A stretch of DNA of 64,000 nucleotides from DATBGZ01 sp963803115 (GCA_963803115.1 CAWDLN010000018.1:310001-374000); one strand, 5' to 3'; numbered from the stretch's first letter, positions 17,949 to 27,159 are shown. The notes: generated by a model not told the origin, from the letters alone. Numbers and translations are program-made.

Positions 17949-18024
17949 GGCCTCGTAGCTCAGGGGATAGAGCACCGCTCTCCTAAAGCGGGTGTCGCGC
18001 GTTCGATTCGCGCCGGGGCCACCA
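17949..18024 (+). tRNA. tRNA-Arg (anticodon CCT)
   Basis: A complete cloverleaf of 76 bases including an encoded CCA. Acceptor GGCCTCG pairs with CGGGGCC, the D-stem is GCTC/GAGC, and the anticodon stem CCGCT/AGCGG encloses loop CTCCTAA with anticodon CCT. The variable loop is 5 bases, and the T-arm GCGCG-TTCGATT-CGCGC is perfect. The 3' part of this gene is repeated at 28945-28993, which marks it as an integration target. Confidence 0.97.
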
Positions 18025-18033
18025 CCATCAAAC
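17985..18033 (+). repeat. Attachment-site direct repeat, left copy (attL)
   Basis: The 49 bases from the anticodon stem of tRNA-Arg(CCT) to 9 bases past CCA are identical to 28945-28993. The left copy belongs to the complete tRNA gene. Duplication of a tRNA 3' end at the far border is the standard footprint of a tyrosine-integrase element. Confidence 0.85.
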
Positions 18034-18189
18034 CGCGACTGGCCAGGCAAGACGAGGACGCTGACCTGCGAATTCGCGGGCACCAGGTACAGACCCAATG
18101 TCCGATTGCGTCCGACCTGAGTCGGCGACTCCCGGCTATCCACGCCACATGCGCGCCAAGGTTGGGCGGCACCGTGGTCATTTCGGCAT

Positions 18190-18300
18190 CGTTGTGGCCG
18201 AGCGCGTGCTGGACGCGGCGTCGAAGCAACGACGTGCCGCCGTCGATCCATTTGGCGTAGATCTTGAGCAGCAGCACCTCCACCGAGTGACCTGATGGGA
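18190..18300 (-). pseudogene. Tyrosine integrase C-terminal remnant
   Basis: The minus strand reads GHSVEVLLLKIYAKWIDGG followed by a basic helix (RRRVQHALGHN). This closely resembles the C-terminal catalytic segment of actinobacterial phage-type tyrosine integrases, in which the tyrosine of the KIYAK motif is the nucleophile. The frame remains open on both sides (17960-18595), but the upstream residues do not look like an integrase, so the rest of the gene has been lost. It points towards the tRNA, as integrases usually do next to their attachment site. Confidence 0.65.
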
Positions 18301-18619
18301 GAGACCTCCGGCCAGCACGTCCTACTCGTCTGGGCCTGCCACGCACCGGACGAAGATGCCGATATGGCGGCCTCCTACCTTCTCCAGTACCTCCACGCCA
18401 AGCAACATCAGACGGGCGCCTACGTGGGCGACATGCATGCTCTTCGATCCAATCGGGATGCATCTGCCGAAACTCCTTTACGACAACCGACACCCTGGAC
18501 CAGACCCGGAGCTTGACGAAGCGGCCGTACGGCTCGTGCCTCCAAGAAGGATGAGGCGAGCAACCCCGCGCCCGATCCGTTGAGTCATCGGCCATGACAA
18601 GTCACCCGGTGCCCATTCC

Positions 18620-18678
18620 GTCCACTTCGGTGTATGGGTCCACTTGGACTTTCACCGGCGGTCCACTTAGGTCCACTT
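18620..18678 (+). repeat. Four GTCCACTT repeats
   Basis: GTCCACTT occurs at 18620-18627, 18638-18645, 18661-18668 and 18671-18678; the last two are direct neighbours within GTCCACTTAG units. They lie in non-coding DNA near the integrase remnant. Binding sites of a lost regulator or an element end are possible. No function is shown. Confidence 0.6.
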
Positions 18679-18972
18679 AGGTGTCGGGCTCCGCACGATG
18701 TGTTACACATCTGTGTAACTCGATGTGTGAGACCGCGTTGGCCAACCAACCGCTACGCCGTAGCAGTGCGTCATCAGTGGAACTGAAGCGCAAGCGCTGA
18801 ACCAAACGGCTCCCGCGCGGAAAGCGCGCGCTACGCAGCAAATCCGGTCACCTCTCGTGGAGGGTTTCACCAGCTGCGATGGCTCGCGGGATGCGGTCGA
18901 TGTTGGACGTGCGAGGCGAGTCGGCTGGGCCCGCTCGTTGGGTCGGGCGAGCGCCACCAGTTCCACGTCAGG

Positions 18973-20118
18973 TCAACGTCCGCCGACCAACGCCAGTGCA
19001 TTGGCGAGCGCTTCGATGTCGGATGAGTCGTTGTAGACGTGCAGGGAGACCCGGATGGCGCCGAGTCGAGCGCTGGTGATGACGCCGTGTTCGTCGTGGA
19101 GCCGCCGCCGCACTGTGGCCGCGTCCAGCGTCGGGTGGCGGAGCGCTAGGACGTGGGCGCTGGCGGATGGGTCATCCAAAGGCCGGTGCGGGCGCCAGCC
19201 CAACGGCTCGACTGTGTCGATGAGTTCGTCGGCGAGGCTCCGCGCGTGAGCCTTGATCACGTCATACCCGAGCGCGTCGAGGCAGGTGATGGATTTGGTG
19301 AGCCCGAGCGCGGACGCGTAGGCGATCGTGGACTGCTCGAACCGGCGCGCCCCGCGAGCGGGGCGCAAGTGCTGAGCATCGAAGGAGAACGGTCCCTCGG
19401 TGCCCATCCAGCCCGGCTGGGGCGGCAACATATCGAGCAGGTCGGGTGTGACCGCCAGCAGCGCCGCGCCGCCGTGTCCCGATAGCCATTTGTATCCGCT
19501 CGTGACCACGACATCGGCTTCCCAGGCGGTCATGTCGACCGGGCCTGCGCCGGCGAGCTGGGTGGCATCGACGATGAGTCGGGCGCCGACCGCGTGCGCG
19601 TGCCTGGCGAGCCGGGCGCCCTCGATCTGCGAACCGGTTGCGTACATGACCGCGCTGACACATACGGCAGCGGTGCCGGGGCGGATGGCCTCCACCAGGG
19701 CGTCCGTGAGGTCGCGATCCGGCGTGTCCTCGACCCACGTCACCGTCCGATCCGGCCAGTCACGCGCGGCCGGGACGAGCCAGGGATAGGTCACGCTGGG
19801 GAAGTCGGTCGACACCAGCACGACGCCGTCGCCCTGGATGAGGCAAGATGCGGTGGCTAGACCGGCGCTGGCGCCGCCGATGACGGCGACACACTCGAGT
19901 GGTGCTCCGAGCAAGGTCGCGCCGGCCCGCCTCAGGTCATCGAGGATGCGCATCTCCTGTTCGTCGGTGAGATGGAGGTTGCCGTGCTGCGCCGTCTCGG
20001 TCAGGTGTCGCACCATGACCTCGACGGTGTCGGCGGGGATCAGACCCAGCGAGGCCTGGTTGAGATAGACCGCCTCGGCAAGCGCGGCGTAGTCGTGGCG
20101 GGGGAGCAGGGGATCCAC
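18973..20118 (-). CDS. Class V aminotransferase (kynureninase/cysteine desulfurase-like fold)
   Basis: A 381-residue PLP enzyme. The start GTG 20118 has CGGAG at 7 bases; GTG 20145 is in frame without a site. Landmarks are YLNQASLGLIP at the N-terminus, IGGASAGLATAS, the PLP aspartate in IVDATQLAGAGPVDM and the Schiff-base lysine in VVTSGYKWLSGHGG. The family includes kynureninases, isopenicillin N epimerase-like and desulfurase-like enzymes, and the sequence does not single one out. It is divergent from a cyclase-type gene related to kynurenine formamidase, which makes a shared catabolic pathway conceivable but unproven. Confidence 0.88.
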   Translation of the reverse strand: MDPLLPRHDYAALAEAVYLNQASLGLIPADTVEVMVRHLTETAQHGNLHLTDEQEMRILDDLRRAGATLLGAPLECVAVIGGASAGLATASCLIQGDGVVLVSTDFPSVTYPWLVPAARDWPDRTVTWVEDTPDRDLTDALVEAIRPGTAAVCVSAVMYATGSQIEGARLARHAHAVGARLIVDATQLAGAGPVDMTAWEADVVVTSGYKWLSGHGGAALLAVTPDLLDMLPPQPGWMGTEGPFSFDAQHLRPARGARRFEQSTIAYASALGLTKSITCLDALGYDVIKAHARSLADELIDTVEPLGWRPHRPLDDPSASAHVLALRHPTLDAATVRRRLHDEHGVITSARLGAIRVSLHVYNDSSDIEALANALALVGGR

Positions 20119-20440
20119 GTCGTTACTCCGATGAGCAGCAGTCACGTCAGTGCCCGGCCATGGCCGGAGGTCGAAACTAGTGTCGCGCGAGCTCGTGCAC
20201 CGACGCGATTCTTGTTGTGCGGCAGCAGCGCGCCCCGGGTCCCATCGCTAAATCTCGATCCAGAAACGGCAGGCACCGACCGTGCCGCGATCGTCGACCG
20301 CACTACCGGCGGCTACTTGTGCGCACGTGATCATGGTCTAGTGTCATGCCAGTCCAGCGGCCTTGGCGTGTCAAAGGCGAGGGCCAGGATACCGTGCCTG
20401 CGGTGCCTCGAACCGCGTTACCGGAGGAGTCGATGCTGCG
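20119..20440. other. Divergent intergenic region
   Basis: About 320 bases between the minus-strand class V aminotransferase and the plus-strand cyclase-type gene. It should hold both promoters. CCGGAGGAG at 20421-20429 is the likely ribosome binding site of the cyclase-type gene. No palindrome or named operator was recognised. Confidence 0.45.
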
Positions 20441-21398
20441 ATGACGGCAGGGCGACCGATGCCCACACAGGACGAGGTGCTCGGATACTTCAACACGCTG
20501 TCGAACTGGGGACGGTGGGGCGACGACGACGAACTCGGCACTCTGAACCACATCACCGACGACGTCCGCGTGGCGGCGGCGCGGGCCGTGCGCTACGGCA
20601 GGAGCATGTCGTGCGCATGGGAGGTTGCCGTACCGGAAGACATGGAGCGGTCGACGACGACGTGCCCCTGCGCCGCCGACATGCCGGGGTACCGAGGACA
20701 TGCCGGCGCCCGGATTCCGCAACGACCGGCGCTGGGGCTTTTCGTCCGAGCGGCTCGGCATCACGTTCCACGGCAACACCCTCACTCACGTCGACTCGCC
20801 GTGCCACATCTTCTGGGACGGCACGATGTACAACGGGCGGTCGCACTCGTTGGTGGACGCCGCAACGGGATCAGCGTGGGCGGCTGTCACAGCGGCGGCG
20901 AACGGGATCATCACGCGTGGAGTTCTGCTGGACATTGCGAGGGTCCGCGATGTGCCGTGGTTGGAACCGGGGCAGGGTGTGTTCCCCGACGATCTCGAGG
21001 AGGCCGAGCGTCGCCAGGGTGTGCGGGTGCGATCCGGCGATGCGGTACTCCTGCGGACCGGCTATGGCCGCGTCCGGCACGAGGCCGGTGAGGCCAGCGG
21101 TTTCACGCAGGCCGGCTGGCACGCGTCCTGCCTGCCGTTGCTGCATGAAAGGCAGGTCGCGCTGATCGGCGCTGACACCCCCCAGGACGTTCAGCCGTCG
21201 GGGTACGAAGACGTGTTGATGCCGGTTCACGCCGTGAGCCTCGTCGCGATGGGTCTGTGGCTGCTCGACAACTGCGACTTGGAGGTGTGCGCGACGACGG
21301 CTGCCGAGCTCGGCCAGTGGGACTTCCACCTCGCCGTCGCGCCGGTCCGCTTGGCCGGTACGTCCGGCAGCCCGGTGAACCCGATCGCTACATTCTGA
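20441..21398 (+). pseudogene. Cyclase family protein (kynurenine formamidase-like), frameshifted
   Basis: ATG 20441 opens a frame with the family's N-terminal signature LSNWGRWGDDDELGTLNHIT. From about 20650-20720 the homologous sequence continues one base later in another frame: GITFHGNTLTHVDSPCHIFW, with the metal-binding histidines and aspartate, MYNGR, then VLLRTGYGR and IGADTPQDV to the stop at 21398. A single +1 shift would rejoin about 318 residues. Members are manganese- or zinc-dependent amidases or lactonases. It is either a recent pseudogene or carries a sequence error. Confidence 0.8.
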
Positions 21399-22225
21399 CC
21401 GCGGTCCACGAGGGGGTGCGATGCCATGAAGGACCCGGCCCCGCACCTGGAACGGCACAGCTGTCCTGAGGATCATGGAAAAGCAGCGCACTGCCGGCAG
21501 ACTCGCCTTATGCGAACTGATGGACCTCGAAGCCGCAGTGGCGGAGATCGCAGTGGTTGCGGCGCTTGCCGACCGAGCTCATCGATCCGCAATCGTTGTC
21601 GAGGTGGCGCGAACACTCCTGAACAGACTGCCGGCCTCGTCTGCCGTACGAGAATAGCGGGGGTCGCCGTGCGCGCTCATCGCCAGATGAGTGCTTGCTC
21701 TGCTGCCGCAACGTTTTCTGCCGGGCCGAGCCACTTAGGCCACCCGGTGAAATCGGGCCGGCACGGGATCGGCGCTGAGCAGGTTGGTGTGCCTCACACA
21801 TGGCATGCATCGCCGGTCACCGCGGCGCGGAGTGGCTCAAGAGAGGCTGCGGGCCAGCTGCGTGCGGGCTCATTGGACGAGTCAGGGGTCTGCCCAGCTC
21901 GAAGTAGCGTTGCCCACCTCGCTATGTCCACTGTGGTACGAGCGAGGAGCGACATCGTGGGACGAGTCATCGTCGGTATGGATCCGCATAACAATTTGAC
22001 ACCGCGCTCGGTCGTCGGCCAGCGGTCAACGCCGCGGTCGCCCGCCCGGCCTAACCCGCATGAACCCGCCCACCCGGTTCGTGTATCGTTGCGGAAGGCG
22101 GTTGGCACGTCTTGGTGCCCGGACCGCGCCTCTGGAGTCGACCATCCGCACGTCGACAAGCCGTACGTCGAGCACCGATGCGGAATCCACGCCTGGCCGA
22201 CGATCCCTCTAACCTCGGAGATTTC
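21399..22225 (+). other. Mostly non-coding stretch and leader of the helicase gene
   Basis: About 830 bases. A 60-codon frame at 21475-21657 is the only coding candidate. Bases 22100-22225 are probably the transcribed leader of the DEAD-box helicase gene; such genes often have long leaders, but I recognise no specific RNA element. TCCACTGTGGT at 21927-21937 is a one-mismatch copy of the dispersed palindrome. Confidence 0.45.
21475..21657 (+). CDS. Possible small hypothetical protein (60 aa)
   Basis: ATG 21475 to TAG 21657 encodes 60 residues predicted to be two helices (LMDLEAAVAEIAVVAALADR). A weak AGGATC lies upstream. No family is recognised. It could be a fragment of a longer decayed gene. 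Confidence is low because composition and codon bias are only moderately coding-like. Confidence 0.3.
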   Translation: MEKQRTAGRLALCELMDLEAAVAEIAVVAALADRAHRSAIVVEVARTLLNRLPASSAVRE

Positions 22226-23935
22226 ATGGCGGCATCCCGCCCCAGTACGACAACGACCACCGTTGCCTCCCGACCTTCGACCGCGTTCGTCCAGCTCGGC
22301 CTGCCGCCGAAGCTCGTGGCGGCCCTGGCCGGGGCTGGCATCACCGAGCCTTTCCCGATCCAGGCCGCGACGCTGCCCGACACTCTGGCCGGGCGCGACG
22401 TGCTCGGCCGCGGTCGCACGGGCTCTGGCAAGACCTACGCATTCGTGCTGCCACTGCTCGCGCGTCTCGCGGCGCGACCGGCGCAGCGCCGGCCTGGACG
22501 CCCACGGGCCCTCATCCTCGCGCCCACCCGGGAACTGGCCACGCAGATCCACGCCACGATGGCGCCCCTGACGGCCGTGCTGTCCTTGCGAGCGATGACG
22601 ATCTTTGGCGGCGTCGCAGCGAACCCTCAGATTCGAGGGCTGCAGGCCGGCGTCGACATTCTGGTCGCCTGCCCGGGCCGGCTGCAGGATCACGTCCGGG
22701 AGGGCCACGCCAGCCTGGACAGCGTGGAGATCACGGTCCTCGACGAGGCCGACCACATGGCCGACCTGGGCTTCCTGCCGACCGTGCGGTGGCTGATGGA
22801 ACGGACCCCGCCCGAGGGCCAGCGGCTGCTGTTCTCGGCCACCCTGGACGCGGCGGTCGACGTGCTGGTGCGCCGTTTTCTGGTCGACCCGGTGACCCAC
22901 CGCGTGGATCCGGCGGCCGCCCCGGTAGCCACGATGACCCACCACGTGCTGCACGTCCGGGAAGATGAGCGGCTGCCCGTCCTGATCGACCTGGCCGCCG
23001 CCCCCGGGCGGACGCTCGTGTTCACCCGCACCAAGCACGGCGCGAAGCGGCTGACCAGGCAACTCAACGCGGCCGGCGTGCGCGCGGTCGAGCTGCACGG
23101 CAATCTCGCTCAGAACGCCCGCGACCGCAACCTGCGCGCGTTCACCGACGGAACCGCGCGGACCCTGGTCGCCACGGACATCGCGGCCCGCGGCATTCAC
23201 GTGGATGACGTGGCCCTCGTGGTGCACGCCGATCCGCCGATGGAGCACAAGGCCTACCTGCACCGCTCGGGGCGCACCGCCCGGGCCGGGGCACACGGCA
23301 CGGTCATCACGCTGATGTCCGACGACCAGGTCGCCGACGTCGACCTGCTGACCCGCCGGGCCGGCATCAGGCCGACCACGACCCGGATGCGCCCGGGGGA
23401 CCCGCTGGTGCGCCGGCTTGCGCCGGGCGAACGTACCTATGAGGTCATCACCCTCGATAAGTCCACTGTGGATTCACCGCTCCGGGTCGTGCCCGAGACA
23501 GGGCCGACCCGGCCGCTCACGGCGCGCAACGGTCACGGCCACATCCGCTCCAACCGGGGCGGCGCGTACCAGTACCGGCCGTCCGGCCCAGGGCCAAACG
23601 GCCGGCCTTGGTGTGGCCGGTGGCCGTTCCAACAAGTCCCGTCGCACCAGCGTGACCACCACGCGGGCCACGGCCTCGGCCCGCGCCGCGGTGGCGCCGG
23701 CGAAGTCCGGCGGAGCGGCCGCGTTCTCGGCCGGCGCCCGGATCGGGCGCCGCGGGCGCTGACCGTCCTCAGCGGACAGACGACATTCACGACCGATCCG
23801 GAGGCGGCCAGACCCACCGCCGGCCCGGCGGACCGTGGGTCTCGTCGACGAACCGCGCGAGCGCGTACGCCAGCGCCGCCTGGCGCGGCTGACCCCCGCA
23901 TTCTCCAACCGTGCCGCGCCAACAACCCACGCTAG
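22226..23935 (+). CDS. DEAD-box RNA helicase, probable frameshift in the basic tail
   Basis: ATG 22226 has GGAG at 5 bases. The helicase core is complete: Q-motif around FVQLGLPPKL...PFPIQAATLP, motif I GRTGSGKT, Ia PTRELATQ, II LDEADHMADLG (DEAD), III SATL, IV LVFTRTKHG, V VATDIAARGIHV and VI HRSGRTARAG. It unwinds RNA in ribosome assembly, mRNA turnover or cold adaptation. The open frame runs to 23935. After about residue 455 (near 23600) it turns into unrelated sequence, while the next frame gives the expected basic tail (GGRSNKSRRTSVTTT... ending RIGRRGR at 23762). A one-base indel is likely. TCCACTGTGGA at 23462-23472 lies inside. Confidence 0.88.
   Translation: MAASRPSTTTTTVASRPSTAFVQLGLPPKLVAALAGAGITEPFPIQAATLPDTLAGRDVLGRGRTGSGKTYAFVLPLLARLAARPAQRRPGRPRALILAPTRELATQIHATMAPLTAVLSLRAMTIFGGVAANPQIRGLQAGVDILVACPGRLQDHVREGHASLDSVEITVLDEADHMADLGFLPTVRWLMERTPPEGQRLLFSATLDAAVDVLVRRFLVDPVTHRVDPAAAPVATMTHHVLHVREDERLPVLIDLAAAPGRTLVFTRTKHGAKRLTRQLNAAGVRAVELHGNLAQNARDRNLRAFTDGTARTLVATDIAARGIHVDDVALVVHADPPMEHKAYLHRSGRTARAGAHGTVITLMSDDQVADVDLLTRRAGIRPTTTRMRPGDPLVRRLAPGERTYEVITLDKSTVDSPLRVVPETGPTRPLTARNGHGHIRSNRGGAYQYRPSGPGPNGRPWCGRWPFQQVPSHQRDHHAGHGLGPRRGGAGEVRRSGRVLGRRPDRAPRALTVLSGQTTFTTDPEAARPTAGPADRGSRRRTARARTPAPPGAADPRILQPCRANNPR
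23462..23472 (+). repeat. Dispersed palindrome TCCACTGTGGA, copy 2
   Basis: Exact copy in the helicase gene, reading Lys-Ser-Thr-Val-Asp with Thr codon ACT. Confidence 0.8.
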
Positions 23936-23994
23936 CGGGGCAGATGAGGGCGCCCAAAGCGGTAGGTTCCAGCAGGCCAAAGACTGAAGCAAGG

Positions 23995-24378
23995 TCAGCG
24001 GTGGCGAGGTTTGGAGACGGCGGCGTCGATCTCATCGCGCCGTCGTGCCACGAGCGTGTCGAACGCCTTGTCGGGCAGGTGACGCTTGTCGGTGAACTTG
24101 ATGCCACCCTTGGTGGATTCAAACCCATCGAACTCCGCGATCACTCTCTCGACGACCGCTGGGCTGAACGGGAACACAGAGTAGCCCTGCTTCGTCGGGA
24201 CCACGCTGATGAGCGGCCGGCCACGGTAGCGCAGCGCCGCCATGCCGTAGCTCGTGCCTTCCACGGCCTCCGGCGCAACGGCCAGCGCGCGTGCCCGATA
24301 CCGCTCGAGCACCGAGCGCGCGGGCTCGTCGAGGCCGGCGATGTAGTCGGTCACCTCACCCATGCCGACAGTCGTCAC
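23995..24378 (-). CDS. DUF1801 (YdhG/iron-chaperone-like) protein
   Basis: A 127-residue protein with the DUF1801 pattern: YIAGLDEPARSVLERYR at the N-terminus, GTSYGMAALRYRGRPLISV in the middle and KGGIKFTDKRHLPDKAFDTLV near the C-terminus. The fold is related to frataxin-like and YdhG proteins; the biochemical role is not settled. GTG 24378 is taken as the start (AGGGAT upstream), with ATG 24363 as an alternative. It is 51 bases from a convergent-tail SUKH-like gene on the same strand. Confidence 0.85.
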   Translation of the reverse strand: MTTVGMGEVTDYIAGLDEPARSVLERYRARALAVAPEAVEGTSYGMAALRYRGRPLISVVPTKQGYSVFPFSPAVVERVIAEFDGFESTKGGIKFTDKRHLPDKAFDTLVARRRDEIDAAVSKPRHR

Positions 24379-24429
24379 ATCCCTGGAATGTCGCGCTCGA
24401 CTCGCGGCTACGAGTGCTTAGCTTAGGGC

Positions 24430-24948
24430 TCAGGGCCGCCCGAACAGGATGCTGTGATAGTCGCCGGTGGTCACATCCCAGTAGAACGTGTCCCAGTAGC
24501 CATCGCCGTACCAAGCCGGCGGATCGATCGGCACGAGATCCGCTCGTAGGTCGTCGGCGATGACATCGAAGTCTGCGTCTTCTTGGCCGTCGTCGTAGGG
24601 GAAGCGAGCGGTCGCCCGATCCACCGTGACGACGTATTGCCGCAGGCTGGAGTTGACCAGTTGTGGACCGCGCACAACATCGCCCGCACGGTCGGCGACG
24701 ATGTCGACTATGCGTCCGTCGAAAGGGTCGAGGCACAACGCGCCATAGGGCAGCTCGCCGAGCTGGATGAGGTTCTGACCGTCCGGCGTGGTGACGAGCC
24801 TCAGCGCCCCGGGGCGGCAGCCGCCGATCGACAGCTCCCCGGGCACATCGAGCGTCGGATACCGCTCCGCCCAGGGACTCGGTAGGTACTCGCCGGAGAC
24901 GGACACGAGCTCGAATCGTGGCCACGGGAGGGGAAAACGATCAGACAC
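24430..24948 (-). CDS. SUKH-like (SUKH-4 type) immunity-family protein
   Basis: A 172-residue protein starting at GTG 24948. The centre (LIQLGELPYGALCLDPFDGRI) and the motif LVNSSLRQYVVTVDRA match the SUKH-4 pattern of a conserved acidic Gly-rich strand region followed by NsSL. SUKH proteins mostly act as immunity proteins against polymorphic toxins or contact-dependent nucleases. The C-terminus is rich in Tyr, Trp and Asp. No toxin gene is adjacent, so the protein may be an orphan immunity gene or a domesticated member. Family assignment is by motif only. Confidence 0.6.
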   Translation of the reverse strand: MSDRFPLPWPRFELVSVSGEYLPSPWAERYPTLDVPGELSIGGCRPGALRLVTTPDGQNLIQLGELPYGALCLDPFDGRIVDIVADRAGDVVRGPQLVNSSLRQYVVTVDRATARFPYDDGQEDADFDVIADDLRADLVPIDPPAWYGDGYWDTFYWDVTTGDYHSILFGRP

Positions 24949-25172
24949 GGCCGCAGTTTGGCAGTTACTCCTGACGTCCTCAATTCGGCAGATCCGAGCA
25001 TCATCGGAATCGAACGGATCGTGGCAGATCCGGACGCTGGCCGTGTAGACCTAAGTTGGCCCCCGGGTGCCACAGAGTTGCCGGTGCGTCAAGGGATCGG
25101 GCCTGTTGAAGCGTTACCCTGCGTCTCACGTCGATCATTGCGGTACCCCGCGCACAGGATCAGGAGTCCGCC

Positions 25173-25676
25173 ATGTCGCTGAACCTTCGAGCCTCCGTCC
25201 GCGCGATCATCCTCGACGAGGATGACCACGTCCTGCTATGCCGATTCGTCTTCCCCCACCCGGCGGTCCCGAACGGAGCACAGGCCGTCTGGGCTGCTCC
25301 AGGTGGCGGCATAGAACCAGGTGAGGACGGGCTGTCCGCGCTGCGCCGTGAGCTGCGAGAGGAAACCGGCTTGGTCACCGCCATCGATCCGCCGCATGTC
25401 TGGCATCAAGTAGTCATCGCCGCAGATCATGCGCCCGGCTTCGACGGCCTCGTCAATGACTACTTCCTCATCCGCGCTACCCGCTTCGAGCCTCGAGGCG
25501 AGCTCACCGACGACCAACTCGCCGCTGAGCACCTCGCCGCCTTTCGATGGTGGCAGCTGTCTGAGATCACCAATTACACCGGACCTGACTTGTTTTCGCC
25601 CCGTGACCTTGCCACACCGCTGACCGACTTGCTCACGTCCGGGATTCGCTCTGACTCAGTCACACTCGGCTTATGA
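25173..25676 (+). CDS. NUDIX hydrolase
   Basis: A 167-residue protein starting at ATG 25173 behind CAGGAG. It contains a perfect Nudix box (GGIEPGEDGLSALRRELREE followed by TGL, about residues 48-70), so it should be an active Mg-dependent pyrophosphohydrolase. The remaining sequence (VRAIILDEDDHVLLCRF, FRWWQLSEI) is typical of 8-oxo-dGTP or ADP-ribose type members. It is transcribed alone. The exact nucleotide substrate is unknown. Confidence 0.92.
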   Translation: MSLNLRASVRAIILDEDDHVLLCRFVFPHPAVPNGAQAVWAAPGGGIEPGEDGLSALRRELREETGLVTAIDPPHVWHQVVIAADHAPGFDGLVNDYFLIRATRFEPRGELTDDQLAAEHLAAFRWWQLSEITNYTGPDLFSPRDLATPLTDLLTSGIRSDSVTLGL

Positions 25677-25827
25677 AGATCAGTGGCCGGACGCCAGGGG
25701 TGCGCGCTCGTCGGCATGACAGCGCCCATCGCACGACAGGATGGTTACCTTGCCGTCAAGCCGCGATGTCTGCGGGATGAGCGAATGCTGCGAGAATGCT
25801 GGAACGCGCCGGCGGCAGTCGTCCGCA

Positions 25828-26184
25828 TCAGCTCGACCGGTTGCCCTTGCTCAGATCCAGCAGACAGACACTGTTGCCGAACGGATCCTCCAGGACAGCG
25901 CACTTGCCGATGGCGACGTCAAATGGGGCCACCCGGACGGCGCACCCGGCCTCCTGGGAGGTCGCCACCGCCGCCGGGACGTCGTCAACGAGGTAATGCA
26001 CGCTTTGATCGTCGGGAAGGTCCATGGTGTGGAGCACGACCTCTGCGTCGGTCTCTGGCATGCCCAGCCCAGCCGACGACTCATCGCGCCACAGCAGGCG
26101 TAGGCCGAATACGCGCACGTAAAACTCGACAGCCGTTGGCAGGTTGGCCACCCGCACCATCACGCAGTCGATCTTTCGCAGCAT
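25828..26184 (-). CDS. VOC family protein
   Basis: A 118-residue glyoxalase-fold protein (from ATG 26184; ATG 26256 is a longer in-frame option without a binding site). It has both VOC modules: CVMVRVANLPTAVEFYVRVFGL and VHYLVDDVPAAVATSQEAGC, ending AVLEDPFGNSVCLLDL. Metal ligands near the ends of both modules appear present (Glu in VLEDP and acidic residues), but the activity cannot be named. Confidence 0.83.
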   Translation of the reverse strand: MLRKIDCVMVRVANLPTAVEFYVRVFGLRLLWRDESSAGLGMPETDAEVVLHTMDLPDDQSVHYLVDDVPAAVATSQEAGCAVRVAPFDVAIGKCAVLEDPFGNSVCLLDLSKGNRSS

Positions 26185-26423
26185 CTGCCCATTGTGGTCG
26201 AGGGTGGCGACACCAAACAGCGAGAAGCCCAACTGAGTGGTGACGTCGCCGAGCATCGACTAGGCAACAAAGGTCGATACGGTCATGCAGCGCGGTCGGA
26301 ACTACGCGGAGCGCAAAGCACGATAGGTCGAAGCGACGCGAGAGCGAAGCGACCGGAACGCGGCAGATCCGGTTGTTCATCGCGCTGGTGCTGCGAACTG
26401 ATTCAGGGATAGGGTCCCCGTCC

Positions 26424-27130
26424 ATGGACATGCTGAAGGGCGAACAGATCGCCGAGGCCAACCTGACCGACTGGCGCAAGCTGGCCCAGGGACTGCATGC
26501 CCGCTACCTGGTCGACGACTTCGGCACCGGCGCACGGTTCGTCGCCGCGGTGGGCGAGGCGGGCGACGCGCTCGGCCACCACCCGCGCGTGTCGATCGGC
26601 ACCGGGTACGTCGACTTCAAGCTGATCAGCGACGACGCCATCTACCGCGACGGCGAGGGCACCGAACACGTCATCGAATGGGTGACCCAGCAGGACGTCG
26701 ACCTCGCGCGACGGATCACCGAGATCGCCGCCGACCACGAGGTCGACGCCGACCCGGCCTCGGTCAGCCAGATCGAGCTCGGCCTCGACACGGCGCGCTC
26801 CGCGACGATCGCCCCGGTGTGGGCCGCCCTGCTGACCGGGAGCACCGAGGCCCAGGGCCGCGGGAGCCCCGGCGACGAGTCCGGGACGCCACGGGACGGG
26901 TACCGAACCTGTGGTTCGGGGACGCCGACGAGCACGAGACCCCGCGTCAGCGGTTCCACATCGAGGTCTATGTGGCGCCCGAGGTGGCCGCGCAACGGAT
27001 CGCCGCCGCCGTCGCCGCGGGTGGGATCGTCGTCGATGACAGCAACGCGCCCTCGCTCACCGTGATCGCCGACCAGGACGGCAACAAGGGAATCGTCTGC
27101 GTCGACGCGTCCGCTGCGAAGAAGGATTGA
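26424..27130 (+). pseudogene. 4a-hydroxytetrahydrobiopterin dehydratase-VOC fusion, single-base frameshift
   Basis: From ATG 26424 the protein begins LKGEQIAEANLTDWRKLAQG and GHHPRVSIGTGYVDFKLISD, the pterin-4a-carbinolamine dehydratase domain, then a VOC domain (IAPVWAALLTGST). At about 26878 the frame changes: GACGAGTCC continues homology only if one base is missing (GDD-VRDATGRVPNLWF). It then runs to AKKD and the stop at 27130. Rejoined length is about 235 residues. The domain fusion is common in actinobacteria. A lone one-base deletion suggests recent inactivation or a sequence error. Confidence 0.82.
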
Positions 27131-27159
27131 ACCGGCAAGTCGGTTGACCCGTGGCCTGG

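Larger units (their letters stand above)
18034..18972. other. Gene-poor stretch inside the left end of the island
   Basis: About 940 bases with no intact gene. It holds an integrase C-terminal remnant on the minus strand (about 18190-18300), an imperfect inverted repeat around CTGACCTGCGAATTCGCGGGC at 18060-18080, and four GTCCACTT copies at 18620-18678. Codon bias is weak compared with the flanking genes. I see nothing else. Confidence 0.6.

Noticed and set aside
17883..18251. Minus-strand frame covering the tRNA-Arg, with residues GGPGANRTRDTRF
   Set aside because: This is the antisense translation of the tRNA gene, a well-known false protein; the same string arises at 28528-29103 from the partial tRNA copy.
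17960..18595. The whole 211-residue minus-strand frame as an intact integrase
   Set aside because: Only about 37 residues around GHSVEVLLLKIYAKWIDGG resemble an integrase; the rest lacks the catalytic Arg and His boxes and runs through the tRNA.
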